Translations under genes and position numbers: made by a program | Source of the DNA: Nannochloropsis oceanica | Lineage: Eukaryota > Sar > Eustigmatophyceae > Eustigmatales > Monodopsidaceae | Assembly: GCA_004519485.1 (NCBI GenBank) | Contig: CP038113.1 | Span: 330,501-394,500 of the forward strand | DNA: 64,000 bases | Direction: 5' to 3' | The notes under the pieces: model-generated | What the model saw: the letters and a program-made list of their open reading frames with translations, nothing else | What the model was told of the DNA's origin: nothing | Databases searched by the model: none | Part shown: positions 21,442-31,944 of the stretch, in pieces | Layout: the number at the start of each line of letters is the position of its first letter | Numbering within the stretch: position 1 is the stretch's first letter

Positions 21442-23321
21442 TCAAACCGGTGGCAAGTAGGAGGGGCAAATGGCCGTGAGGCTGCATTCCCAGCATTTTG
21501 GATTGACGGCCCTACAGGTTTGCTGCCCCAGTCCCACCAGCAAAGGGTTCACCTGATAAAGAGAAAATATATCAAGGATAAAATGATGTTTCACTTGCTT
21601 CTACGCTACTTAAAAGACCAAGGCCGCTTATAAGAGCGACCAAGAAGGGTATAGAATACGAGCATGCATGTGAAGAGACAAAACCCCGCAATCCTACATC
21701 CTCCGCCACATATATTAACATACCTCCTCCCAATTCTCCCTCGGCATCCAGGATTCGAGGAGCTTGCGTGTTTTTTCAGGGTTTTGGGCCTTAGGATTTT
21801 TGTAGTTCCAGGTGTTGGCCCATCCGAGGCGATTGCTGCAGAAGGACGGAGGGAGACAGGAAGATAGGGTAACAGGGGGGAGGGATAAGGCGTTTTCTAA
21901 CATAGCGAGGAAGGTAAGAGGAGAGAGAAGGTGGGGAGATTTACAAGGTACGTACCTGATTCGATGCACGTGGGTATCGACACAGATGCCGACGACTTCC
22001 CCCCATCCATAGGCGCCTTGGGTGTGAAAGAGGTGGAGGGGGGGAGGGAGGGAATAGGGAGGGATGGACGGATTGACTGAGGAAGGGACGGAGGAAGGGA
22101 AGATGAATGTATGAATGAATGCGGTCAAACTGGGGAAATGACTATATTCTATGAAAGTTATACATTCGTAACATGCCAGTTTACACGTAAAGGTCCCCCC
22201 TCCCATTTCACCCTTCCTCCATGGGTACGTACAGACGAGGATAGCCATTTTAGGGCCCACGCCAGGAAGCGACATTAAATCTTCGAACGTGCGGGGTATG
22301 TCACCGGCGTATTCTTCCTGTATATTTTTTCGAGGGAGGAAATATATTTAACGACAAGACAACAGATGAAATCATTCGTCCTGCTCCCTTATTCCCACCT
22401 GAACAGTTATCGTGTCAGCGTTCCCTCCATCCTTCCCCAGCCGTACCTTTAAAATCTTGCACACCTTGATGATATTCGCCGATTTGGCCGTATAGAAAGA
22501 CACTGGCTTGATCACCTCTCCAATCCCTTCCTCCCCCAGCTCTTCCAACCCTTCAATAGTGATTCCACACGCCTCATATAACCGACCCATGGCCTTCTCG
22601 TTCACCAAGTCCGTCGTTTGACTACTTAACATCGATGAAATCAATGTCTGCAACCTCATATGCTCAGGGGAAGTGGCGTGGCGTTTTCCCAACTCGGCGC
22701 ACCCAAAAAGGTCCACAGGTGCAGCAGGGCCTGCTTCGCGCATTTTGCGGATGTGTTCTAGTTGTTGCTGCCAGAGGGGGTGAGGGGAAAAGGGGGGCGA
22801 TGCAGCTTTTTTGGGTTTAGGTACTGCTTTTGGCTTGATGGTCCTTGCCGGTGCAGCGGCGGCGATACTGCTCGTGGATATGTTCTTGGTCTTCTTTCTG
22901 GGAGCGATTTCTGCACCAGTGGACTTTTCCTTGGCAGCGATCGCGGGAGGAGTGACGGGGTCTGCTGCAGCAATCTGCACCGTGCCGTCTTCGTTTTCAG
23001 CCCCTGCTGCCCGTGTGTGGCCTCTCAGTGACAGCCGGCTCTCCTGTTGAGAGAAGGTGTGGTCCACTGAAGAAAAAGAAAAGGAAACAGGAGCCCGCCA
23101 CAGTCCCGATCCCCGGCCACCAATGGCCGAAAACGCCAGACTGTGTGTGCTGGTGTTGGGTTGGGCCCGATCGGATGAGACGAAGACCAAAGCAGTCAGA
23201 ATGTAGTATAGATAAGAGGGACGCACCTATGCCTGCCGTAGACCACAATGCAACTCAACGATATGACCATATATGCGAGTGTAGTGGCAAAGAGTGAACC
23301 ACGTGTGCCGCTGCTTGGCAT
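21442..23321 (-). CDS. NTH1: Endonuclease III homolog (NTH1-type DNA glycosylase/AP lyase), probably organellar
   Basis: Base-excision-repair glycosylase for oxidised pyrimidines. Proposed exons: 23227-23321, 22447-23140 (or to 23149), 22233-22317, 21956-22016, 21724-21835 and 21442-21552; all introns are GT-AG and every phase fits, giving about 385 residues. The core is clear: LISSMLSSQTTD; the helix-hairpin-helix LPGVGPKMA with the catalytic Lys; GICVDTHVHRISNRLGW with the catalytic Asp; NPEKTRKLLESW; and a final [4Fe-4S] site C-X6-C-X2-C-X5-C in exon 6. The large second exon has no start ATG of its own. The suggested first exon (tentative) supplies MPSSGTRGSLFATT followed by the hydrophobic YMVISLSCIVVYG, a signal-peptide-like leader, then a basic, Ala/Pro-rich linker. 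That suggests import into the plastid or the endomembrane route. The core exons are secure; the first exon is not. Confidence 0.9.
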
Positions 23322-23748
23322 TGGATGCTCGAGCGGCTGGGGCTAGAGGAGAGTTTTGTGCCACGACGTGATGGGGACCAAAGCTGCGGGTTTTTTGCTG
23401 TCACAACTCGATCCTTGAATCATTATGAGATGGAAAAATATGCTTAAAAGGTACTGGTGCAATGGGTAATGTTGATTCGGGCGCAAGGGACAAAGCCCCT
23501 GCACAGATGCTTGACCCTGATTCAGGGCCAAGGAACTAACGCCCAGTGCTGATGGCAACGGTTTTCTGTGCGTAATGTTGACATTCTTCACAGCGTGATG
23601 CCACCTCGCAAAACCATCTGCTCAATGTTTTGTCCGCTCCACACACTGGCATTGATAGGAAAACATTCTCTCACGAAGCTACCGCCCCTCTTTCCCCCTC
23701 ATTTTTCTCCGCGGCCTAGCCTTTACAAAGCACCTCAATACATCAACG
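23322..23748. other. Divergent promoter region, NTH1 / GCDH
   Basis: A 427-base spacer between divergent genes. No motif could be assigned. Confidence 0.5.
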
Positions 23749-25080
23749 ATGCTGCGGCGACTCTTCCTGCGCTCGTCCACCTCTCTCTCTCGCACCATCG
23801 CCACCATCACGCCCGGCTTGTCCCGTGCCCTTGCCACTCTTTCTGTTGGCGCGCCCGACCTCCCTCGTGCCTCGAGCACCAACACGAAGCGGCGGTTCGA
23901 ATGGCAAGACCCCCTGATGCTGCGGGCGCAATTGACGGAGGAAGAGGGCATGATCCAAGACATGACCCGCGCCTACTGCAAAGAAAGCCTGCAATCCCGC
24001 ATCCTCCAAGCGAACCGCCACGAGGAGTTTGACCGGAAGATCCTGACGGAAATGGGCGAGTTGGGCTTGCTAGGGCCGACCTTAAAAGGGTACGGATGCC
24101 CGGGAGTGGGATATGTGGCATACGGCCTGATTGCCCATGAGGTGGAAGCGGTGGATAGTGCCTATCGCTCCGCGATGAGCGTGCAGTCTTCTTTGGTCAT
24201 GCATCCTATTTATACGTTCGGCACGGAGAAGCAGAAGGAGACGTATTTGCCGGGGTTGGCAAAGGGGACGTTGGTGGGGTGTTTCGGGTTGACGGAGCCG
24301 AATCATGGTTCGGACCCGGGGGGAATGGAGACACGTGCCCGCCGGCAGAAGGACGGGAGTTTCGTGTTGAGTGGCAGTAAAAACTGGATCACCAACTCAC
24401 CCATCGCGGACGTGTTTGTGGTATGGGCGAAGGATGACGAGGGTGCTATCCGGGGGTTCGTCTTGGAGAAGGGGATGGCCGGGTTAACAGCGCCTAAAAT
24501 CGAGGGTAAGTTCTCGTTGCGTGCGTCGGCGACGGGCATGATTGTGATGGACGACGTAAAAGTCCCAGGGGAGAACTTATTGCCGAAAGCCAAGGGGTTA
24601 GGAGGGCCTTTCTCGTGCTTGAATAGTGCGCGGTACGGCATCTCGTGGGGCACCATGGGGGCGGCTGGGTTTTGCATGGCTACTGCCCGGGAGTACGTGC
24701 TGGACAGGATGCAGTTTGGGGCGCCTTTGGCAAGCAATCAGCTGATACAAAAGAAACTCGCAGACATGGGGACTGAGATTGCGCTTGGTCTCCAGGCGTC
24801 GTTGAGGGTAGGGAGGTTACTGGATCAGAAAGAGGCCGTGCCGGAGATGATCTCGATGGTAAAGAGGAATAATTGTGGGAAGGCGTTGGAGGTGGTGAGG
24901 GTTGCAAGGGATATGTTGGGAGGGAATGGAATCTCGGACGAATATCATGTGATTCGACATGTGATGAATTTGGAGGCGGTTAACACCTATGAAGGGACTC
25001 ATGATGTGCATGCGTTGATACTGGGGAGAGCGATAACGGGCATCCCGGCGTTCGTGCCGCGGAATAGCACATTTCAGTAA
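23749..25080 (+). CDS. GCDH: Glutaryl-CoA dehydrogenase, mitochondrial
   Basis: FAD enzyme of the acyl-CoA dehydrogenase family that oxidises and decarboxylates glutaryl-CoA to crotonyl-CoA in lysine and tryptophan breakdown. Intronless, 443 residues. The N-terminus ([17 protein letters not shown]) is Arg/Ser/Leu-rich with no acidic residues, a good mitochondrial presequence. It follows human GCDH almost block by block: [99 protein letters not shown] and [17 protein letters not shown]. The catalytic base is Glu415 in NTYEGTHD. The SAYRSAM segment (Arg140) and these blocks set it apart from other acyl-CoA dehydrogenases. Confidence 0.96.
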   Translation: MLRRLFLRSSTSLSRTIATITPGLSRALATLSVGAPDLPRASSTNTKRRFEWQDPLMLRAQLTEEEGMIQDMTRAYCKESLQSRILQANRHEEFDRKILTEMGELGLLGPTLKGYGCPGVGYVAYGLIAHEVEAVDSAYRSAMSVQSSLVMHPIYTFGTEKQKETYLPGLAKGTLVGCFGLTEPNHGSDPGGMETRARRQKDGSFVLSGSKNWITNSPIADVFVVWAKDDEGAIRGFVLEKGMAGLTAPKIEGKFSLRASATGMIVMDDVKVPGENLLPKAKGLGGPFSCLNSARYGISWGTMGAAGFCMATAREYVLDRMQFGAPLASNQLIQKKLADMGTEIALGLQASLRVGRLLDQKEAVPEMISMVKRNNCGKALEVVRVARDMLGGNGISDEYHVIRHVMNLEAVNTYEGTHDVHALILGRAITGIPAFVPRNSTFQ

Positions 25081-26316
25081 GACAGCAGAGGAAGAGGAAA
25101 ACATGAGAAAGGAAGGGAGGGTGTGAGATCGGGAGAGAGAGAGGAGGCATTGAAGATGTAAATATCATATAGCATAGGCCCGGGCGGGCAGTTGTGCATT
25201 TGTACCGCGTCGGATAGCTTAGGAAGTTGGCGGAAGGGATGGGGGCAGAGGAGAAGGGTACGAGGAAAGAAGTGAAAGTTACCAAAATCCGCTGGGCAGG
25301 TGTGAGTTGTGTGTAAGAAAGGAAAGCGGGATGGAAGGGAGAAAGATTGTGAATAGCTATTCCGTGCTCACAATTTTCTATGAAACATGTGCACTTTGGC
25401 GAGTAGAAGAGATGAAAAATTAAACAAAAGGTAAAGCTGATGTACAACCAAAGGATGAGTATGAATGCTTACGGTACTTTAATATCTGTCGAGGCCGAGG
25501 CCTCCGAGGCCAATTTCCACTTCCACAAAATGAAACTCTCATACAAGCACTCGACCAAAATCTATGGGACACATGTGGGCTTGTAATGCTCGCACCGCAT
25601 GTGGCCTAGGGTTTGTGCTCCTGGCTATTGTATCAAAACGCTTAATTCTCCCCCGCTCAATTTTTGCAGGCTACTGGCACAAATCAAGCAGCCTGCAAGC
25701 ACCTGGAGATGGACATCCGCCCCGCGTTGAGGCCGTTACGCGTCGAACGGTCGGCGGGACAATTTTTGCCTATGGGCGTCCATTCCTGATATAAAGTATG
25801 ACGACTAGTCGCCCGCGAGATGGTCCGTTGTCACCCGATTTCTTTTGCTCATGATTTGACGAAGGAGCCGATAGAAACATAAAAATGTCTTGTTCTTCCG
25901 AAGGGGGCCCTTTCTTTCATACAACTACGGCATATTATTGCCAGTCCGGAATGCTCGCCACGCATGGTCTGCGCCGGGCCCATGAGACATCACTTCTCAG
26001 CCGCCCGGCGGTCCCCCCTGGAGTTGCGATGAACACCCAGCGAGCATACGTTATATAGGCTAAGACACAGTGCTGCCACATACGCAGGAGCAACCTGGAC
26101 CACTGAGCTTGTACTTTTGGCCAGTCGCTCCATGGCTTGCCTGCTGTGTAAATGTAGCATCGCGCCGGCCATGGGCGCCAATGGGGACAATGCATGGCTG
26201 CCCCATAAATTCAAACTGGCAAAAGACTAACACGAGGCACCCTTTGCATGCCCAATCAATTTTTTTTCTACAGGACTACTCGTCTCTACCACTATCATCC
26301 ACTACCAACCAATACC
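25081..26316. other. Spacer between GCDH and the first APT-repeat gene, including duplicated promoter
   Basis: About 1.24 kb. From about 25755 it is the upstream part of a tandemly duplicated block that recurs at 28294. Sequence just before that (25665-25754) is recognisably related to 28195-28293 but much more diverged. Confidence 0.7.
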
Positions 26317-28049
26317 ATGCGTTCCTTGAAGCCCTCCCTGATGTGCTCCCTGGCCCTGTTTGCGGCCGCCGTCTTGGCTGACGAGGGTGATACCTCGGCT
26401 CCCACGCCCGTCCCGACCAAGGCCGCTTACACGGGGCTTACGCTTTCTCCCACCGCGTCCCCTACGAAGTCGGTCTACACGTCCCAGCCGACGTCTTCGA
26501 TCGTGACGCTCGAGGCACCGACGGTTGCCCCTACGGCAATTATCACGACTGCCCCTACTTCAGCTCCCACTGTAGCACCCACGGCCGCTCCTACTGCTGC
26601 TCCTACTGCTGCGCCTTCTGCTACTCCTACTGCTGCGCCTACTACAACCCCCACGGCCGCTCCTACGGCTGCCCCAACGGTTGCCCCCACAGCCGCTCCT
26701 ACGGCCGCTCCTACGGTTGCCCCAACGGGTACGCCTACTGCTGTACCTACTGCCGCCCCCACTTCAACCCCCACGGTTGCTCCTACGGCTTTCCCGACAG
26801 CGGCGCCCACCGCGATGATCTATACTCCTCCTCCCACCGCTGCCCCCACGGTTGCTCCTACGGTTTCCCCTACGGCGTCGCCCACCGAGATGATCTATAC
26901 TCCTCCTCCCACCGCTGCCCCCACACTGGCGCCAACAGCCACACCCACGGCGGCCCCTACGGCCGCTCCTACGGTTGCCCCCACGGTTGCTCCTACGGCT
27001 TTCCCGACAGCGGCGCCCACCGCGATGATCTATACTCCTCCTCCCACCGCTGCCCCCACACTGGCGCCAACAGCCACACCCACGGCGGCCCCGACAGCCT
27101 CGCCCACGGTTGCTCCTACGGTTTCCCCTACGGCGTCGCCTACCGAGATGATCTATACTCCTCCTCCCACTACTGCCCCCACACTGGCGCCAACGGCTTC
27201 GCCCACGGCGGCCCCGACAGCCTCGCCCACGGTTGCTCCTACGGCGGCGCCAACCACCACTCCTACCGCTGCCGCCACGGCAGCCCCTACTTCGATCCCT
27301 GAGATTTCTTGGGGCCCGCCCGAGCCGACCCAGACAATCACGCTTGCCCCAACGCCGTCACCGACCGAGAAATCCGTCTACTCTGCTCCCGCTTCAGAAC
27401 CAAATGCGGTAGATGAACCGGTTGTGTACAGCCCTGCCAAGCCCTCTAGCCCCGCTCCCACGGTGTTGCCCACGTCTGCGACAAACGGTCGTCATCTGCG
27501 CCGAGGAAGCGCCTAGGTTAAGGAAAATGACTGCTTGGGTAACATGCCAGAGACATTGTGGCGGTGAGAAGACGAGCGTGAGTGGAAGAGGGAAAAAAGA
27601 GTGAAGGGAATGAAGAAAAGGTTAAGAAGAGTGACGATAGAGAATATGGACTATACCTCTCCGTTCTTGCTACGGGTAGGAAGAGAAGAATCGACTCTGA
27701 ACCAAAGGGCTGAAGGGAAAAGTCTTTTTATGATGTACTAGTCAGAAGGATAGGTATCTGGCGCCTTTTCGCGCCTGGAGGTGGGGATACTTAGATCGCA
27801 TAGCTCGCGCGCAATAAGATAAAGGCTACTGACAGGTACGGTGATCATAGATTGACATGAAAAATACCCATGGAAAGACCTACATGTACAAGGGCATGGG
27901 GGGAAATCAGGACCCCCCCTTAAAAAAAGTACCAAAATAGGATAATGCACATCGCCGCAAGCGAAAAAGGAGTGTACGACACAGGATACTCGATCCATTT
28001 TGTCTGTCTTTTTCCTTCTTGATTTGGGCATGGACGGTCGGCCCTCTTC
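25755..28049 (+). repeat. Tandem duplication, copy 1 (promoter, APT-repeat gene, 3' flank)
   Basis: A 2.3 kb block that matches 28294-30337 in the same orientation. The signal-peptide region and the 530-base 3' flank are almost base-identical; the visible 3' difference is CGCGCC versus CGCTCC near 27770/30060. The copies differ mainly by about 246 bases of Ala-Pro-Thr repeats in the coding region and by several promoter patches. Confidence 0.95.
26317..27516 (+). CDS. Secreted Ala-Pro-Thr-repeat (mucin-like) protein, copy 1
   Basis: 399 residues from the ATG at 26317; the frame is open upstream, but this ATG starts a textbook signal peptide (MRSLKPSLMCSLALFAAAVLA, cleavage likely before DEGD). 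Almost all the rest is x-P-T triplets (APT, SPT, TPT, FPT), an arrangement likely to be an extended, heavily O-glycosylated or hydroxyproline-rich rod. Four spacer modules with the motif MIYTPPPT are set into the repeat. The C-terminal 70 residues (from about 27300) are less repetitive, with SWGPPEPTQ, EKSVYSAP and a basic end GRHLRRGSA; there is no GPI-type tail or membrane span. It is probably an extracellular or cell-wall protein. I do not recognise a named family, and repeat proteins like this are hard to assign by homology. Confidence 0.85.
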   Translation: MRSLKPSLMCSLALFAAAVLADEGDTSAPTPVPTKAAYTGLTLSPTASPTKSVYTSQPTSSIVTLEAPTVAPTAIITTAPTSAPTVAPTAAPTAAPTAAPSATPTAAPTTTPTAAPTAAPTVAPTAAPTAAPTVAPTGTPTAVPTAAPTSTPTVAPTAFPTAAPTAMIYTPPPTAAPTVAPTVSPTASPTEMIYTPPPTAAPTLAPTATPTAAPTAAPTVAPTVAPTAFPTAAPTAMIYTPPPTAAPTLAPTATPTAAPTASPTVAPTVSPTASPTEMIYTPPPTTAPTLAPTASPTAAPTASPTVAPTAAPTTTPTAAATAAPTSIPEISWGPPEPTQTITLAPTPSPTEKSVYSAPASEPNAVDEPVVYSPAKPSSPAPTVLPTSATNGRHLRRGSA

Positions 28050-28850
28050 TCCGCCATAGTGTTCGTGCTGTTTCTGTTCCTGGATGCTGTACACAGTATA
28101 TGACCGCCATCCACACAAGCGAATTGGGGAAGAATGGTTGGTAGAAAACCCCAAAAACACTTTTTTGGCATCTCGATTTAGGCGCACTTGTGCAAGCTCT
28201 TGGCAAAAATGTAGCAGACTGCAAGCACCTGGACTCCAGTTCTTGGGAGTCGGCCGGTCTACCCGATTGAGCCGTTACACTCCGAATGATTGACGGGACA
28301 ATTTTTGCCTATGGGCGTCCATTCCTGATATAAAGTATGACGACTAGTCGCCCGCGAGATGGTCCGTTGTCCCCCGATTTCTTTTGCTCATGATTTGACG
28401 AAGGGGCTGATGAAAACTTTTCTTCCACTTTTGCAGGGGCCTTATTTCTTTCACACAACTACGGCATATTATTGCCAGTCTGGAATGCTCGCAAGGTCCG
28501 CTTAGGGCCCATGAGACATCACTTCTCAGCCGCCCGGCGGTTCCCCCTGGAGTTGCGATGAACACCCAGCGAGCTAAAGCATGTGTGAGATGCGCCTTGA
28601 GACGATGCTCCCATCGCCCAGGTGCACTCTGGACCACTGAGCTTGTACTTTTGGCCAGTCGCTCCATGGCTTGCCTGCTGTGTAAATGTAGCATCGCGCC
28701 GGCCATGGGCGCCAATGGGGACAATGCATGGCTGCCCCATAAATTCAAACTGGCAAAAGACTAACACGAGGCACCCTTCGCATGCCCAATCAATTTTTTT
28801 TCTACAGGACTACTCGTCTCTACCACTATCATCCACTACCAACCAATACC
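27517..28850. other. Spacer between the two APT-repeat genes
   Basis: Holds the 3' flank of copy 1 (to 28049), a 244-base joint with no counterpart in copy 1's 5' side except weak upstream similarity, and the promoter of copy 2 (from 28294). Open frames on the minus strand here look like chance. Confidence 0.7.
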
Positions 28851-30337
28851 ATGCGTTCCTTGAAGCCCTCCCTGATGTGCTCCCTGGCCCTGTTTGCGGC
28901 CGCCGTCTTGGCTGACGAGGGTGATACCTCGGCTCCCACGCCCGTCCCGACCAAGGCCGCTTACACGGGGCTTACGCTTTCTCCCACCGCGTCCCCTACG
29001 AAGTCGGTCTACACGTCCCAGCCGACGTCTTCGATCGTGACGCTCGAGGCACCGACGGTTGCCCCTACGGCAATTATCACGACTGCCCCTACTTCAGCTC
29101 CCACTGTAGCACCCACGGCCGCTCCTACTGCTGTACCTACTGCCGCCCCCACTTCAACCCCCACGGCCGCTCCTACTGCTGCTCCTACTGCTGCGCCTAC
29201 TACAACCCCCACGGCCGCTCCTACGGCCGCTCCTACGGTTGCCCCCACAGCCGCTCCTACGGTTGCCCCCACGGTTGCTCCTACGGCTTTCCCGACAGCG
29301 GCGCCCACCGCGATGATCTATACTCCTCCTCCCACCGCTGCCCCCACACTGGCGCCAACAGCCACACCCACGGCGGCCCCGACAGCCTCGCCCACGGTTG
29401 CTCCTACGGTTTCCCCTACGGCGTCGCCCACCGAGATGATCTATACTCCTCCTCCCACTACTGCCCCCACACTGGCGCCAACGGCTTCGCCCACGGCGGC
29501 CCCGACAGCCTCGCCCACGGTTGCTCCTACGGCGGCGCCAACCACCACTCCTACCGCTGCCGCCACGGCAGCCCCTACTTCGATCCCTGAGATTTCTTGG
29601 GGCCCGCCCGAGCCGACCCAGACAATCACGCTTGCCCCAACGCCGTCACCGACCGAGAAATCCGTCTACTCTGCTCCCGCTTCAGAACCAAATGCGGTAG
29701 ATGAACCGGTTGTGTACAGCCCTGCCAAGCCCTCTAGCCCCGCTCCCACGGTGTTGCCCACGTCTGCGACAAACGGTCGTCATCTGCGCCGAGGAAGCGC
29801 CTAGGTTAAGGAAAATGACTGCTTGGGTAACATGCCAGAGACATTGTGGCGGTGAGAAGACGAGCGTGAGTGGAAGAGGGAAAAAAGAGTGAAGGGAATG
29901 AAGAAAAGGTTAAGAAGAGTGACGATAGAGAATATGGACTATACCTCTCCGTTCTTGCTACGGGTAGGAAGAGAAGAATCGACTCTGAACCAAAGGGCTG
30001 AAGGGAAAAGTCTTTTTATGATGTACTAGTCAGAAGGATAGGTATCTGGCGCCTTTTCGCTCCTGGAGGTGGGGATACTTAGATCGCATAGCTCGCGCGC
30101 AATAAGATAAAGGCTACTGACAGGTACGGTGATCATAGATTGACATGAAAAATACCCATGGAAAGACCTACATGTACAAGGGCATGGGGGGAAATCAGGA
30201 CCCCCCCTTAAAAAAAGTACCAAAATAGGATAATGCACATCGCCGCAAGCGAAAAAGGAGTGTACGACACAGGATACTCGATCCATTTTGTCTGTCTTTT
30301 TCCTTCTTGATTTGGGCATGGACGGTCGGCCCTCTTC
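28294..30337 (+). repeat. Tandem duplication, copy 2
   Basis: Direct repeat of 25755-28049, about 250 bases shorter because of fewer Ala-Pro-Thr units. A weaker match continues beyond the block: TGGATGCTG-ACACAGT occurs after both copies, separated from copy 2 by about 165 extra bases. Confidence 0.95.
28851..29804 (+). CDS. Secreted Ala-Pro-Thr-repeat (mucin-like) protein, copy 2
   Basis: 317 residues with the same signal peptide (MRSLKPSLMCSLALFAAAVLA) and the same C-terminal domain as copy 1. It has two MIYTPPPT modules instead of four and a shorter first APT tract. The near-identity of the ends and 3' flank shows a recent duplication or ongoing gene conversion, with unequal exchange inside the repeats changing the length. 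Function is as proposed for copy 1: an extracellular, probably glycosylated, structural or surface protein; unproven. Confidence 0.85.
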   Translation: MRSLKPSLMCSLALFAAAVLADEGDTSAPTPVPTKAAYTGLTLSPTASPTKSVYTSQPTSSIVTLEAPTVAPTAIITTAPTSAPTVAPTAAPTAVPTAAPTSTPTAAPTAAPTAAPTTTPTAAPTAAPTVAPTAAPTVAPTVAPTAFPTAAPTAMIYTPPPTAAPTLAPTATPTAAPTASPTVAPTVSPTASPTEMIYTPPPTTAPTLAPTASPTAAPTASPTVAPTAAPTTTPTAAATAAPTSIPEISWGPPEPTQTITLAPTPSPTEKSVYSAPASEPNAVDEPVVYSPAKPSSPAPTVLPTSATNGRHLRRGSA

Positions 30338-30869
30338 CTCTTCGCCATCAGTGATACGCAACTACGGTCAGGCAGGCACTCAACATGTGAATGTCGTTTC
30401 TGGTCGTACTTTTTGGGGAAGGTGGTGCTGGCCGTGCGTGCGGTAAGCTTTTTGCCGCTGTTGCCGTCACTGTAGCATTTGTCCCTTTATGAGTTGAGGA
30501 TGTCTTCCTGTTTGTCCGTGGATGCTGCACACAGTTCATTGATCATTGTTTAGGGTTTCGTTGATCTATCTCCACCCTCTCCCCTCCTTCTTTCCACTCT
30601 CCGTGCTTGTCATCGTCTCATCTCACTCTTCGTTCTTCTATGTTCGTTTTGTCAGACCCGCATTCTCACTGCTTAACCCCTGTCTTATTCGGTATCTGGT
30701 CTTGTTTGTCTTGATAATGCCCGCTTGCATTTGCGCTTGCTGAGACCGACCGTGAGCACGTTCAAGTCCTCTTTCTTTTTGTACTCAAATTATGTACACG
30801 GCGAAACTTTTTCTTCCGCCGTCCTCCCTTCCGCCTTCCTTTCCTCGCCCCCTTCCCTCCTTCAGGTGT
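29805..30869. other. 3' flank of APT copy 2 and convergent spacer before the BTB gene
   Basis: About 1.06 kb: duplicated 3' flank to 30337, then unique sequence up to the stop of the minus-strand BTB gene. No further gene is supported. Confidence 0.5.
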
Positions 30870-31860
30870 TTAAGCATCCGGACTCGAGTCACTCGAGTCA
30901 GCATCAGAAAAACCAAATGCCCACCCCGGCGCGCCACCCTCTCGTCCTCCCAATCCTCCTCCTTCTCCTTCTCCTCCCGCTTCATGCCCACCCATCGCGA
31001 ACCCTGTCCCCTCCTGCACGACATCCTCTCCGCCTCCCTGCATCATGATTCCAAGCCCTTCATCTTCCTCCTCCTCCTCGTCATCGTCTTCTTCCTCCTC
31101 TTCTTCCTCCTCCTCCTCTTCCTCCTCTATCATTCCATCCTCCTCCTCCTCATCCGAACTGTCATCATCCTCCTCATCTTCCTCTTCCATAACCGTTGTC
31201 ACCCTGCCATCTCTCAAGAACCTCACCCGGGCCATAACCTCCAATCGTCCCTGCCGATCAAAATGAGGACTTCCCTCCCTCACGACCTCCCCCCATCCCT
31301 TGGAAAGCACATCACGATACCCCCACGGCTGCTTGGCATTCGCAAATATATCAATACTGGGTCCACGCGTCACAGACCCAACACTTATGTCATATCTCAC
31401 CAAACACCCTACCGGCAACACAGGCGTACTCAACCCATCCCTTGTTTTCCCTCCATTACTTCTGCCACTACCATTACTCCCTCCCTCTTCGCATAATCCT
31501 GCACCTCCCCGGTCATTCCCTGAATTGCATATCCCCAAAAACAAACCCAAGGTCTCCCTACCCCCTACTCCTCCTCCTCCTCCTCCTCCATCTCCTCCTT
31601 CCAACACCGACCTCTCCAGATCCAGAAAGCAAGGCAATCCCTGAACTATCCCCAAGTATCGTCGAATAAATTTTCCAGGAGGAAGGCTTAAGCACTTGTG
31701 CAGGGAAAACGTCCCTTTCAACACATACAGCTCATCCTCATCATCCTCTCCCCTGCTGTCAAAAGCCTTCAGCGCCGCCCTTTTGGCCGTCCGCTCCCCC
31801 TCTCCCCCATCTTCTCCACCTCCTTCCTCGCCCTCGGCCTGCTGCTGCTGCTGCCCATGT

Positions 31861-31944
<84 letters not shown>

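Noticed and set aside
26475-27341. Minus-strand Gly-Ala-Val repeat frames opposite the APT genes
   Set aside because: They are the reverse complement of the APT triplets; any such repeat is open on the other strand. No start region or signal peptide fits.
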